Source of the DNA: DATECU01 sp035286745
GTDB lineage: Bacteria > Acidobacteriota > Vicinamibacteria > Fen-336
Assembly: GCA_035286745.1 (NCBI GenBank)
Contig: DATECU010000302.1
Span: 1 to 23,009 of the forward strand
Reading direction: 5' to 3'
DNA length: 23,009 nt
The stretch's first letter is position 1. Each line of letters opens with the position of its first letter. Position numbers and translations under genes: made by a program. Of the stretch, positions 13,714-21,735 are shown piece after piece. The notes beneath the pieces were generated by a model. It was not told where the DNA came from, ran no database searches, and saw only the letters and a program-made list of their open reading frames with translations.

Positions 13714-15470
13714 AGGATCTTCACCACCACCAGCGTCACGTCGTCCGCCGGTGCCCCTTCCCCCAGGAAGCGACCCACGTCCTCGATGATCTCGCCCCCC
13801 AGTTGGGCCGCGCCCAGGTGGGCGTTCCGTTCCATCTGGGCTTGCAGCCGCTCGATGCCGTACTCCCCAGAGGCGCCCAGGGACTCGGTCAGGCCGTCGG
13901 TGTGGAAGACCAGCACATCGCCGGCGGCCAGCTCCACCACGACCTCCTCGTAGGCGGCCTCCTCGAACGCACCTAGCGGCAAGCCCGCCACCTTGACCGG
14001 CTCAACCCGCGCCGTCTGGGACCGGTAGTGAAGCGAGAAGGGGAGGCCGGAGTTGGCGACCGTCACCCGCCGGGCGGCGAAGTCGAAAAGAGCGTAGGTC
14101 AGGGTGCAGAAGAGCCCTTCGACACCGCGCCGGCGCAAAGTTCGATTGACGCGCGCCAGCAGGGCCGCCGGGTCGTGGCGGGCAAAGGCCCGGGCGCGCA
14201 CGGTGCCGGAAGCAAAGGCGCCGTAGAGGGCAGCCGGCACCCCCTTTCCGGCCACGTCTCCCACCGCCAGCCCCAACCGTCCCTCCCCCAGCTCGTAGAA
14301 GTCATAGAGGTCCCCCCCCAGCTCCCGCGCCGGCAGGAAGTGGGCGGAGGCCTCCCAGCCGGGGCCGCGGGGGCACTCCTCGGGGAACAGGCCGTGCTGA
14401 ACCCGGCGGGCGATCGACAGCTCCTGGTGCAGGCGCGCCTCACGCTTGAACAGCTCGTCGTAGAGCCGCGCGTTCTCGATCGCCACCGCCACCTGACTGG
14501 CGAGCGGGGTCAGGATCTTGAGGTGCTCGTCACTGAAGCGATCGAGCTCCGGCGACTCCAGATCGAACACCCCCACCAGGCGGTCCTGGTGGACCAGCGG
14601 CACCACCAGCTCGGAGCGAGTCTCCGGGATCAGGCGCAAATAGCGGGGGTCTTTGAGCACGTCGCCCACCAACACCGGCTCCCGGTTAAGGGCGGCCCAG
14701 CCGCACAGGCCCTCGCCCACCTTGATCCGGGTCTTCTCGCGGCTCGCGCCAAACGACACCGCTTTGCGCAGCACCAGCTCGCTCTTGGTCTGATCCAGGA
14801 GCAGGATTCCGAACACCTCGTAGTCGATCACCCGCTTCACGATCTCCGCCACCCGGTGCAGCAGGTCGTCCAGGTCGAGGATGGAAGCGGTCTCCTTGCC
14901 GATCTCGTAGAGGGTGGCCAGCAGGCCCGCGTACCACCGGGTCTCCCGGTACAGGGTGGCGTTGTCGATAGCCACCGCCAGGTGGCTGGCCAGAACCTGG
15001 AGCGCGGTGCGAGCCTCCTCGGTGAACGCCTCCACCGTCGGACCCTCGATGTTGAGGACGCCCACCAGACGATCCTGATGGATGAGCGGAATCGCCAGCT
15101 CCGCCACCACGCCCGGAAACAGAGCGACGTAGCGGGGGTCCCGGGACACGTCGGGGACGAACACCGGCTCTCGGAGCTGAGCGGCGGAGCCCACGATGCC
15201 CTCGCCCAGGCCCACCCGAAAGCGGGCCCCTGCGTCTAGCGAATACCCGGCCACGAAAGCGGGGGCCAGGCTGCCGTCGGGCTGGGGCAGGAAGATGTCG
15301 AGAATGTGGTAGTCCACAATTCGCCGGAGCTGCTGGGCGATGGCGGGCAGCAGCTTCTCGGGGTCGAGGACCGCGTTGATCTCGCCCACCAGGGGCAAAA
15401 GCTCGGCCAGCAGCTCCCCGGGCAAGGGCGGGCTAGTCGTCAGCTTGCTTCCCGAAGCCACGGAGAGCAT
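13710..15470 (-). CDS. GAF-GAF-SpoIIE (PP2C-type) serine phosphatase
   Basis: The 586-residue soluble protein has two GAF sensor domains (about 35-170 and 200-335), sharing the repeated block IPLIHQDRLVGV / VPLVHQDRLVGV. A helical linker (about 336-362) and a SpoIIE/RsbU-type PP2C phosphatase domain (about 370-586) follow. Metal-binding and catalytic motifs are intact: GGDLYDF (385-391), GDVAGKG (404-410), HTDGLTES (523-530) and DDVTL (576-580). Such enzymes dephosphorylate anti-anti-sigma (STAS) proteins in partner-switching, but no STAS protein or kinase lies in this window. ATG at 15470 is chosen because upstream sequence carries the divergent fabZ promoter; AGGAG is 12 nt upstream. It is the first gene of the long minus-strand run. 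Confidence 0.93.
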   Translation of the reverse strand: MLSVASGSKLTTSPPLPGELLAELLPLVGEINAVLDPEKLLPAIAQQLRRIVDYHILDIFLPQPDGSLAPAFVAGYSLDAGARFRVGLGEGIVGSAAQLREPVFVPDVSRDPRYVALFPGVVAELAIPLIHQDRLVGVLNIEGPTVEAFTEEARTALQVLASHLAVAIDNATLYRETRWYAGLLATLYEIGKETASILDLDDLLHRVAEIVKRVIDYEVFGILLLDQTKSELVLRKAVSFGASREKTRIKVGEGLCGWAALNREPVLVGDVLKDPRYLRLIPETRSELVVPLVHQDRLVGVFDLESPELDRFSDEHLKILTPLASQVAVAIENARLYDELFKREARLHQELSIARRVQHGLFPEECPRGPGWEASAHFLPARELGGDLYDFYELGEGRLGLAVGDVAGKGVPAALYGAFASGTVRARAFARHDPAALLARVNRTLRRRGVEGLFCTLTYALFDFAARRVTVANSGLPFSLHYRSQTARVEPVKVAGLPLGAFEEAAYEEVVVELAAGDVLVFHTDGLTESLGASGEYGIERLQAQMERNAHLGAAQLGGEIIEDVGRFLGEGAPADDVTLVVVKIL

Positions 15471-15500
15471 CGTAGCACGGGGCTCCTGACGCTCGCCCCG

Positions 15501-15509
15501 GTGTACACT
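15501..15509. promoter_or_regulatory. Palindrome and -10-like element between divergent genes
   Basis: GTGTACAC (15501-15508) is a perfect 8-bp palindrome in the 46-bp gap between the phosphatase and the FabZ-like gene. On the plus strand it overlaps TACACT (15504-15509), a 4/6 match to a -10 element. That would place transcription start at about the ATG at 15517, making a leaderless mRNA. No -35 is evident. It could also be an operator half-site; both are inferences. Confidence 0.35.
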
Positions 15510-15516
15510 TCGGCCG

Positions 15517-15975
15517 ATGAGCGAGCTCAAGCTGCCCCTGGAGATCGAGGACATCAAGGCCATCCTGCCCCACCGCTACCCCTTCTTGCTGGTGGATCGC
15601 ATCGTGGAGCTGGAGGCCGACCGGCGGGTGGTGGGCATCAAGAACGTGGCCTCCGACGAACGGTACTTCATCGCCGGCCCCGGCGGCCGGCCGGTGCTGC
15701 CGGCATCGATCCTGACCGAGGCCATGGCCCAGGCCGGCGCCGTGCTCATCCTCACCAAACCCGAGAACCGGTCGCGCCTCATCTACTTCATGGGGATCGA
15801 TCGCGTCCGCTACCGCCGCCCGGTCACCGCCGGCGACACGGTGCGACTGGAGGCACAGGTGCTCCGGCTTCGGGCCAAGATGGGGAGCCTCAAGGGAGTC
15901 GCGCGTGTCGATGGCCAAGTGGTGTGCGAGGGACAGATGACGTTCGCTCTCGGCGAGCGCCCCGCCCCGCTCTGA
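15517..15975 (+). CDS. FabZ-like hotdog-fold protein lacking the catalytic histidine
   Basis: FabZ dehydrates 3-hydroxyacyl-ACP in fatty acid synthesis. The 152-residue product matches the family throughout: ILPHRYPFLLVDRI (16-29), EAMAQAG (68-74) with the catalytic Glu68, and FMGIDRVRYRRPVTAGD and LKGVARVDGQVVCEG later. However, the active-site segment normally reading F-x-G-H-F-P-x-R-P-x-x-P-G here reads FIAGPGGRPVLPA (51-63). It aligns without gaps, so Gly54 replaces the catalytic His and Ala63 the Gly of the second turn. The protein is therefore probably inactive as a classical dehydratase, or has another role. No Shine-Dalgarno precedes the ATG. It is not beside lpx genes, the usual FabZ neighbours, and is followed 5 nt later by the pseudouridine synthase. 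Confidence 0.85.
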   Translation: MSELKLPLEIEDIKAILPHRYPFLLVDRIVELEADRRVVGIKNVASDERYFIAGPGGRPVLPASILTEAMAQAGAVLILTKPENRSRLIYFMGIDRVRYRRPVTAGDTVRLEAQVLRLRAKMGSLKGVARVDGQVVCEGQMTFALGERPAPL

Positions 15976-15980
15976 GCCCG

Positions 15981-16826
15981 GTGTCGGCCCAGCCTCGCCG
16001 TCCGCCCCGCGGGTCGCCGGGCGGGCGCCCGCTCCCGCAGGCCGCCGGCCGGCTCAAGGGGGCCCTCTCTTTGGCCCGCGCTCTCTCTAAGTTCGGCGTC
16101 TGCTCCCGAAGCGAAGCCGAACGCTGGATCGAGGCGGGCCGGGTCGGTGTGGATGGCCGCACCGTCCGCTTCCCGGCGCGACGCATCGATCCCCGCAGGA
16201 GCCGGGTCACCGTTGACGGGCGGCCGGTTTCCGACCAGACGGAGCGGGTGGTGATCGCCCTGAACAAGCCCACGGGTTACCTCACCGCCCGGCTGGATCC
16301 AGCGGGCCGGCCCACCGTCTACGACCTGCTGGGCGACCTGGGCCGATGGGTCTTCCCGGTGGGTCGCCTGGATCGGGACACCAGCGGCCTGCTTCTGTTC
16401 ACCAACGACCACCGGCTGGGCCAGCGCCTAACCGACCCCGAACAGCACGTGCCCAAGACCTACCACGTCCAGGTGCAGGGCGTGCCCGACCCGGCGGCGC
16501 TGGCGGCCCTGCGGGAGGGCCTGCCTCTGGACTCCCAGACGGAAACCCGGCCGGCGCGGGTGCGGGTCCTGGGTCTCGCCCGGGGTGGCCGAGCCTGGCT
16601 GGAGCTGGTCCTGACCGAGGGCAAGAACCGCCAGGTGCGGCGCATGTGCGCCGCGGTGGGCCATGAGGTGCTGGCGCTCACCCGGGTGGCCATCGGCCGC
16701 CTGTCGCTAGGTGGGCTGGCCCTCGGCCGCTGGCGCCGCCTGGCCGAGCAGGAGCTTTCCCTGCTGGCGGCGGCCCGCGGAAAGCGCGTGATACCATCCC
16801 GCGAAGCCTCGCCAAGGAGACCGTGA
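15981..16826 (+). CDS. RsuA/RluB/E/F-family pseudouridine synthase
   Basis: The enzyme isomerises a uridine in rRNA to pseudouridine. The 281-residue product has an Arg/Pro-rich basic leader (1-28), an S4 RNA-binding domain (about 30-78, LARALSKFGVCSRSEAERWIEAGRV region) and the catalytic domain. This includes ALNKPTGYLT, GRLDRDTSGLLLFTND with catalytic Asp131, KTYHV and the block GKNRQVRRM. The best subgroup is RluB/RsuA-like; the exact target uridine cannot be told. GTG at 15981, 5 nt after the fabZ-like stop, is the first in-frame start after that gene. A start near the S4 domain (TTG around 16072) is possible. Its stop overlaps the next ATG by one base (TGATG). Confidence 0.92.
   Translation: MSAQPRRPPRGSPGGRPLPQAAGRLKGALSLARALSKFGVCSRSEAERWIEAGRVGVDGRTVRFPARRIDPRRSRVTVDGRPVSDQTERVVIALNKPTGYLTARLDPAGRPTVYDLLGDLGRWVFPVGRLDRDTSGLLLFTNDHRLGQRLTDPEQHVPKTYHVQVQGVPDPAALAALREGLPLDSQTETRPARVRVLGLARGGRAWLELVLTEGKNRQVRRMCAAVGHEVLALTRVAIGRLSLGGLALGRWRRLAEQELSLLAAARGKRVIPSREASPRRP
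16814..16819 (+). promoter_or_regulatory. Ribosome binding site deciding the M20 start
   Basis: AAGGAG lies 6 nt before ATG at 16826. The GTG at 16823 (3 nt) and the ATG at 16829 (9 nt) are less well placed. Confidence 0.65.
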
Positions 16827-18166
16827 TGATGCTGACTGCCGGCCTGCTCGCCCTGCTTGCCGCCGCCCCCCGCCCCGCCACCCCCCGCCCCGCCACTCCC
16901 GATGCCGAGATCCAGGCCGCGGCCGACGCCCTGACCCCCGCCCTGGTGGCGGTGCGGCGCGACCTACACATGAACCCCGAACTGGGGAATCGTGAGGTGC
17001 GAACCGGGAACCTGGTGGCGCAGCGGCTCCGGGCGCTGGGGCTCGAGGTGCGGCATCCGGTAGCCAGGACCGGCGTGGTCGGCATCCTGCGCGGCGGCCG
17101 GCCGGGAGCCGTGGTTGCGCTGCGGGCGGACCTCGATGCCCTTCCCATCCAGGAGAAGAACCAGCTTCCCTATCAGAGCCAGAACCCCGGCGTGAAGCAT
17201 GCGTGTGGCCACGACGCCCACACCGCCATGGTCCTGGGAGCGGCCGAGATCCTGGCCAAGCTCCGGGACCGCCTCCCCGGTGTCGTGGTCTTCCTCTTCC
17301 AGCCAGCGGAAGAGGGGCCGCCGGAGGGGGAGGACGGCGGCGCTCAACTCATGATCCAGGAGGGCGTTCTCGACAGTCCCAAGGTGGATGCCATCTTCGG
17401 CCTGCACGTCGACCCCGCCCTCGAGGTCGGCAGCGTGGGCTGGGCCGTTGGTCCCATCTTCGCGGCCGCCGACACCTTCGCCATCGAAGTCGCCGGCCAG
17501 CGCACCCACGGCGCCTATCCGCACCTGGGTCTTGACCCCATCCCGGTGGCCGCCGAGCTGGTCCAGTCCCTGCAGCTCATCGTGTCGCGGGAGACCGACG
17601 CCCAGAACCCCAAGGTCCTCACCATCGGCTCCATCCACGGCGGCAACCGCCACAACATCCTGGCCGACCAGGTCCGGCTGGAGGGTACCCTGCGTACGTT
17701 AGACGAGGCCGCCCGCCGGCGCATCAAGGCCGCCATGCAGCGGACGGTGGACGGGGTGGCGGCCGCCCACGGGACCCGGGCTTCCTTGAGCTTCCGGGGC
17801 GAAGGCAACCCGGCCACCCTGAACGACGAGGCCCTGACCCGCGCCTCGCTGGACACCCTGGTCCGCGTCTACGGCCGGGAGCGCACCTTGGAGGTCAGGC
17901 CGCAGATGGGCGCCGAGGACTTCTCGGCCTTCGCCAACCGAGTGCCCGGCCTCTACATCAAGGTGGGCGTCAGGAATGAAGCGCGAGGCCTCACCGCCAA
18001 CATCCACACCGAGGACTTCGACCTGGACGAGGCCGCGCTTCCCTTGGGCGCGCGCGCCATGACCACCCTGGCCTGGGACTTCCTGGTCCGGGCCAGTTCC
18101 GCGGAGGCGGGGCGGCCCCAGAAGACACGACCGACTCCGAGCTCGAAGCCGGCCAGTTCTCGTTAG
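16826..18166 (+). CDS. Exported M20-family metallo-amidohydrolase
   Basis: The 446-residue product begins with a hydrophobic signal peptide (about 1-14), then a PRPATP tandem repeat, then an M20D peptidase/amidohydrolase of the hippurate and IAA-amino acid hydrolase type. The enzyme cleaves N-acyl amino acids using two metal ions. Visible ligands and catalytic residues are C127, H129 and H132 in HACGHDAHT, E162-E163 in QPAEEG, H194 in GLHVDP and H in the late NIHTEDFD block. The dimerisation domain contains HGAYPHLGLDPI. ATG at 16826 is preferred by its ribosome binding site and overlaps the preceding stop. Location would be periplasmic. Its stop codon overlaps the convergent ABC gene stop by 4 nt. 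The exact substrate is unknown. Confidence 0.92.
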   Translation: MMLTAGLLALLAAAPRPATPRPATPDAEIQAAADALTPALVAVRRDLHMNPELGNREVRTGNLVAQRLRALGLEVRHPVARTGVVGILRGGRPGAVVALRADLDALPIQEKNQLPYQSQNPGVKHACGHDAHTAMVLGAAEILAKLRDRLPGVVVFLFQPAEEGPPEGEDGGAQLMIQEGVLDSPKVDAIFGLHVDPALEVGSVGWAVGPIFAAADTFAIEVAGQRTHGAYPHLGLDPIPVAAELVQSLQLIVSRETDAQNPKVLTIGSIHGGNRHNILADQVRLEGTLRTLDEAARRRIKAAMQRTVDGVAAAHGTRASLSFRGEGNPATLNDEALTRASLDTLVRVYGRERTLEVRPQMGAEDFSAFANRVPGLYIKVGVRNEARGLTANIHTEDFDLDEAALPLGARAMTTLAWDFLVRASSAEAGRPQKTRPTPSSKPASSR

Positions 18167-19968
18167 GCGGACAGGGGAGCTTCCGTCCCTGGCGGCCGGA
18201 ACTCCTGGTCCTTGTACTGAAGCTGGTAGAGCTTGAAGTAGAGCCCCCGTTCCGCCAGCAGCGCCTGATGGGTGCCCCGCTCCCGGATCCTTCCCTTGTG
18301 AAGGACGAGGATTTCGTCCACGTCCTGGATGGTCGACAGCCGGTGGGCGATCACGATGGCGGTGCGCCCGGCGAGCAGCACCTTCAAGGCCGCCTGGATC
18401 AGCTGCTCGGTCTCGGTATCCACCGAAGAGGTGGCCTCGTCCAGAACCAGGATGCGAGGATCGTGGGCGAGGGCTCGCGCGAACGAAAGCAGTTGCTTCT
18501 GGCCCACCGACAGGGAGGCCCCCCGTTCCCTGACCTCGGTGTCGTAGCCCTCCGGCAGGGCCTCGATGAAGCGATGGGCATGAACCGCCCGCGCCGCCGC
18601 TTCCGCCTTCTCCCGGGAGACCGCCGAACCCAAGCGAATGTTCGAGGCTATGGTGCCCGAGAACAGGTGGACGTCCTGCAGCACCAGGGCCAGCGACGAG
18701 CGCAATTGCCGGGGATCCAGGTCCCGGATGTCCACCCCGTCAAGGGTTATGCGTCCCTGGGTCGCTTCATAGAAGCGGGCCAGCAGGCTGGTCACGGTGG
18801 TCTTGCCGGCCCCGGTCGCCCCCACCAGGGCCAGGCTTCGGCCCGACTCCACCGCGAAGCTCAGGTCCCTGAGCACCCACTCCTGGTCGCGGTAGGCGAA
18901 CGACACGCCCTCGAAGCTCACCCGGCCCCGGACCTGCGGCAGCCGTACCGGGTCGGGTCGTCCCACCACCAGGGGCGAGGTGTCCAGCAGCTGGAAGATG
19001 CGCTCCGAGGACGCCAGGGCCGCCTGCGCGATGTTGAACTTCTCGGAGAGGTCCGAGATCGGCCGCCAGAACCGCTCCGAGTACTGGACGAAGGCCACCA
19101 ACACCCCCAAAGTCAAGGTCCCCGCCACCACCTTGGCGCCGCCGTAAAGCAGGATCAAGGCGATGGCCACTGCGGCCAAGAGGTCGATGGCGGGATAGAA
19201 GACGGCGTAGTAGAAGATGGCCTTGACGTTGGCGTCGGCGTGCTTGCGGTTGATCTCGGCGAAAGCGGTGAGGTTTCGTTCCTCGCGCCGGAACAACTGC
19301 ACCACCATCATGCCGCTCAGGCTCTCCTGCAAGAAGGCATTGATCCGCGCCACCCACCTCCGGGTTTCCCGGAAGGACTCCCGAGCCCCCCGGCGAAACC
19401 AATTGGTGACCACGAAGAACAAGGGGATCACCGCAAAGGTGACGAGCGCCAAACGCCAGTTCATGGCCAGCATCACGCCCATGATGCCGCACAGCGTGAA
19501 CAGGTCCCCGAACACGGTGACCACCCCGGAGGTGAACAGCTCGTTCACCGCGTCCACGTCGCTTACCACCCGGGTCATCAGCCGCCCCACCGGGTTGCGA
19601 TCGAAGTAGGCCAGATGCAGCCGCTGCAAGTGGGCGAAGATCTCCCGGCGCAGATCGAAGACGATCCGCTGTCCCGTCATTTGCAGCAGGTAGACCTGTC
19701 CGTAACGCACCGCGAAAGCGGCCATCAGGGCCAGCAGCCACAGAGTGGCCACCGCCAGAAGACCGGCGCCGTCGCCGCGGGCGATGTGGCGATCGATGGC
19801 GATCTTGGTGAGATAGGGTCCAACCAGATCCAGCCCCGCCATGCCCAGGATCAGCAGGAAGGACGCCGCCACCGAGCCCCGGTAGGGCCCCAGGTAGCGC
19901 AGCAGGCGCAGCAACAGCCTCCAGTCGTGGCTCTTGCCCAGCGGGTCTTCCTCGTGGAAGCCGCTCAC
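18163..19968 (-). CDS. ABC exporter half-transporter, catalytic-site subunit (YheH/TM288-like)
   Basis: The 601-residue protein fuses a six-helix exporter membrane domain (about 20-310) to an ABC ATPase (about 345-580). Motifs are Walker A GATGAGKT (383-390), Q-loop Q431, signature LSVGQ (486-490, where LSGGQ is canonical), Walker B LVLD with catalytic Glu511, and switch His542. The C-terminal KLYQLQYKDQ is typical of the YheH side of heterodimeric multidrug exporters. The start is GTG at 19968, sharing GTGA with the upstream ABC gene stop. The open frame reaching further upstream merely runs through that gene. It should pair with the preceding half-transporter. The substrate (drug, lipid or peptide) is not readable from sequence. 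Confidence 0.95.
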   Translation of the reverse strand: MSGFHEEDPLGKSHDWRLLLRLLRYLGPYRGSVAASFLLILGMAGLDLVGPYLTKIAIDRHIARGDGAGLLAVATLWLLALMAAFAVRYGQVYLLQMTGQRIVFDLRREIFAHLQRLHLAYFDRNPVGRLMTRVVSDVDAVNELFTSGVVTVFGDLFTLCGIMGVMLAMNWRLALVTFAVIPLFFVVTNWFRRGARESFRETRRWVARINAFLQESLSGMMVVQLFRREERNLTAFAEINRKHADANVKAIFYYAVFYPAIDLLAAVAIALILLYGGAKVVAGTLTLGVLVAFVQYSERFWRPISDLSEKFNIAQAALASSERIFQLLDTSPLVVGRPDPVRLPQVRGRVSFEGVSFAYRDQEWVLRDLSFAVESGRSLALVGATGAGKTTVTSLLARFYEATQGRITLDGVDIRDLDPRQLRSSLALVLQDVHLFSGTIASNIRLGSAVSREKAEAAARAVHAHRFIEALPEGYDTEVRERGASLSVGQKQLLSFARALAHDPRILVLDEATSSVDTETEQLIQAALKVLLAGRTAIVIAHRLSTIQDVDEILVLHKGRIRERGTHQALLAERGLYFKLYQLQYKDQEFRPPGTEAPLSA

Positions 19969-21701
19969 GCCGTCTTCTCCATCTCCTCCTCGAGCTGCTG
20001 GCGCCGGTGCAGGTCGGCGTAGAATCCACCTAGCGCTAACAGTTCCTGGTGGTTGCCGCGCTCTACGATCCGGCCCTCCCGCAGCACCACGATCAAGTCG
20101 GCTTCCCGCACCGTGGAGACCCGGTGCGACACCAGGAAGGTGGTGCGATTCCGCATCACCTGGCGGAGGCCGGAGAGGATTCCCTCCTCGGTCTCGGTGT
20201 CCACGGCGGACAGGGCGTCGTCCAGGATCAGGATACGGGGGTCGCCGGCCAGCGCGCGCGCCAGCGCCGCCCGTTGCTTCTGGCCCCCGGAGAGCGTGAT
20301 GCCCCGCTCCCCGACGAAGGTCTCGTAGCCTTGCGGAAAGGCGGCAATGTCCCCCGCCAACTGAGCCACCTGCGCCGCCCATTCCACGCGTGAGGCGCCG
20401 TCTCCCGGCAAGCCGAAAGCCAGGTTCTCCCGGACGCTGGCCGAGAACAGAAAGGTCTCCTGGGGCACCAGGCCGACGGCGGCGCGCAGCTCGCCGAGCG
20501 GGATCCGGCGCACGTCCCGCCCATCGACGAACACGGTCCCCGGGGGAGCCTGGTAGAGCCGGGGCAGCAGGCTCACCAGCGTGCTCTTGCCGCAGCCGGT
20601 CGGCCCCACGATGGCCACCGTGCTGCCGGCGGGGACCGAGAGGTCGATGTCGCGCAGCACGGGTTCGCCCCCGTAGCCGAAGCTCAAACGGCGGAACTCC
20701 ACGGCGCCCTGGAGGGGCGGGCCGGGCTCCGTCTCCTGGTCCTTGATCTCCGGAACCGTGTCCAGGATCTGGTCGAGCCGGCCCATGGAGGCCTCGCCCC
20801 GCTCGAAGATGTTCACCACCCAGCCCAGAGCGATGGTGGGCCAGTGCAGCATGGCCAGGTAGGCGGCGAAGGCGACGAACTCGCCCAGGCTGATGCTGCC
20901 GGCGATCGCCATGCGGCCCCCCACCAGAACCACCATCACCGCGCCTAACCCAGTCAGCAACTGGACCGCGGGAAACAGGCTCCCGTACATCCGAATCAGG
21001 CTCCGGTTGCCCTCCAGGTATTGCCGGCCCTCGGCCTCGAAGCGCGCCAGCTCTTGCGGCTCTTGCACGTAGGCCCGCACCACCCGGATCCCGGCCAGGC
21101 TCTCTTGCACCACCGCGGTCAGGCTCGCCAGCTGGGCCTGCACCGCCTCGAAGCGGTCGTGGATGCGGCGGCCGAAGTACCTCACCAGCCAGGAGACGAA
21201 GACCAGCGGCACCACAGCCAGGCCCAGCAGCCGGGGGCTGATGGCGAGCATCAGGGCCAGCGCCCCCACCGAGGTGGCCAGGGTGTTGGCGGTGTACATG
21301 ATCCCCGGTCCCAGCACCAAACGCACCGCCGACATGTCGCTGTTGGCGCGGCTCATCAGGTCGCCGATGCGGTGATCCCGGAAGTAGGAGGCTGGCAGCC
21401 TCGTCAGGTGCCGAAACAGGTCGTTCCGAAGCTCGTACTCGATCTCCCGACTCATCCCGATCAGCACCATGCGCATCAGGTAGCGAAACACCCCCTCCAC
21501 CAGGGCCAGACCCACCACCAGCCCCGCGTAGAGCCCGAGCTTCCTTTGCGTCACCCTGAGGGTGAGGTCGTCGACGGCCAGCCGGAGCACCCAGGGGGTA
21601 GCCACCGAGAGCAGGGTGGTGAGCAGCAGGCAGACCAGCCCCCCGGCCAGGTGGTGTCGATGAGCCCGCAGGTAGGGGAGCAGCCGGCGCAGGTGGGGCA
21701 T
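19965..21701 (-). CDS. ABC exporter half-transporter, degenerate-site subunit
   Basis: The 578-residue protein has a six-helix exporter membrane domain (about 15-310) and an ABC ATPase (about 335-560). Motifs are Walker A GPTGCGKS (366-373), Q-loop Q414, canonical signature LSGGQ (470-474), Walker B LILDD (491-495) and switch His526. At the catalytic glutamate position it has Asp495, as in the degenerate half of heterodimeric exporters such as TM287/288 and BmrCD. It ends with a charged EEEMEKTA tail. The gene overlaps the next ABC gene by 4 nt, so equal amounts of the two halves are expected. ATG at 21701 has no strong ribosome binding site. The SprT-like gene stops 34 nt upstream. Confidence 0.95.
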   Translation of the reverse strand: MPHLRRLLPYLRAHRHHLAGGLVCLLLTTLLSVATPWVLRLAVDDLTLRVTQRKLGLYAGLVVGLALVEGVFRYLMRMVLIGMSREIEYELRNDLFRHLTRLPASYFRDHRIGDLMSRANSDMSAVRLVLGPGIMYTANTLATSVGALALMLAISPRLLGLAVVPLVFVSWLVRYFGRRIHDRFEAVQAQLASLTAVVQESLAGIRVVRAYVQEPQELARFEAEGRQYLEGNRSLIRMYGSLFPAVQLLTGLGAVMVVLVGGRMAIAGSISLGEFVAFAAYLAMLHWPTIALGWVVNIFERGEASMGRLDQILDTVPEIKDQETEPGPPLQGAVEFRRLSFGYGGEPVLRDIDLSVPAGSTVAIVGPTGCGKSTLVSLLPRLYQAPPGTVFVDGRDVRRIPLGELRAAVGLVPQETFLFSASVRENLAFGLPGDGASRVEWAAQVAQLAGDIAAFPQGYETFVGERGITLSGGQKQRAALARALAGDPRILILDDALSAVDTETEEGILSGLRQVMRNRTTFLVSHRVSTVREADLIVVLREGRIVERGNHQELLALGGFYADLHRRQQLEEEMEKTA

Positions 21702-21735
21702 CAGTCCGGGGTCCGGTCCGCGCCTATCGGAAGAT

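Noticed and set aside
18268..20022. Long plus-strand open frame opposite the second ABC gene
   Set aside because: It lies entirely over a clear ABC exporter gene, is full of His/Gln/Arg, and shows no domain.
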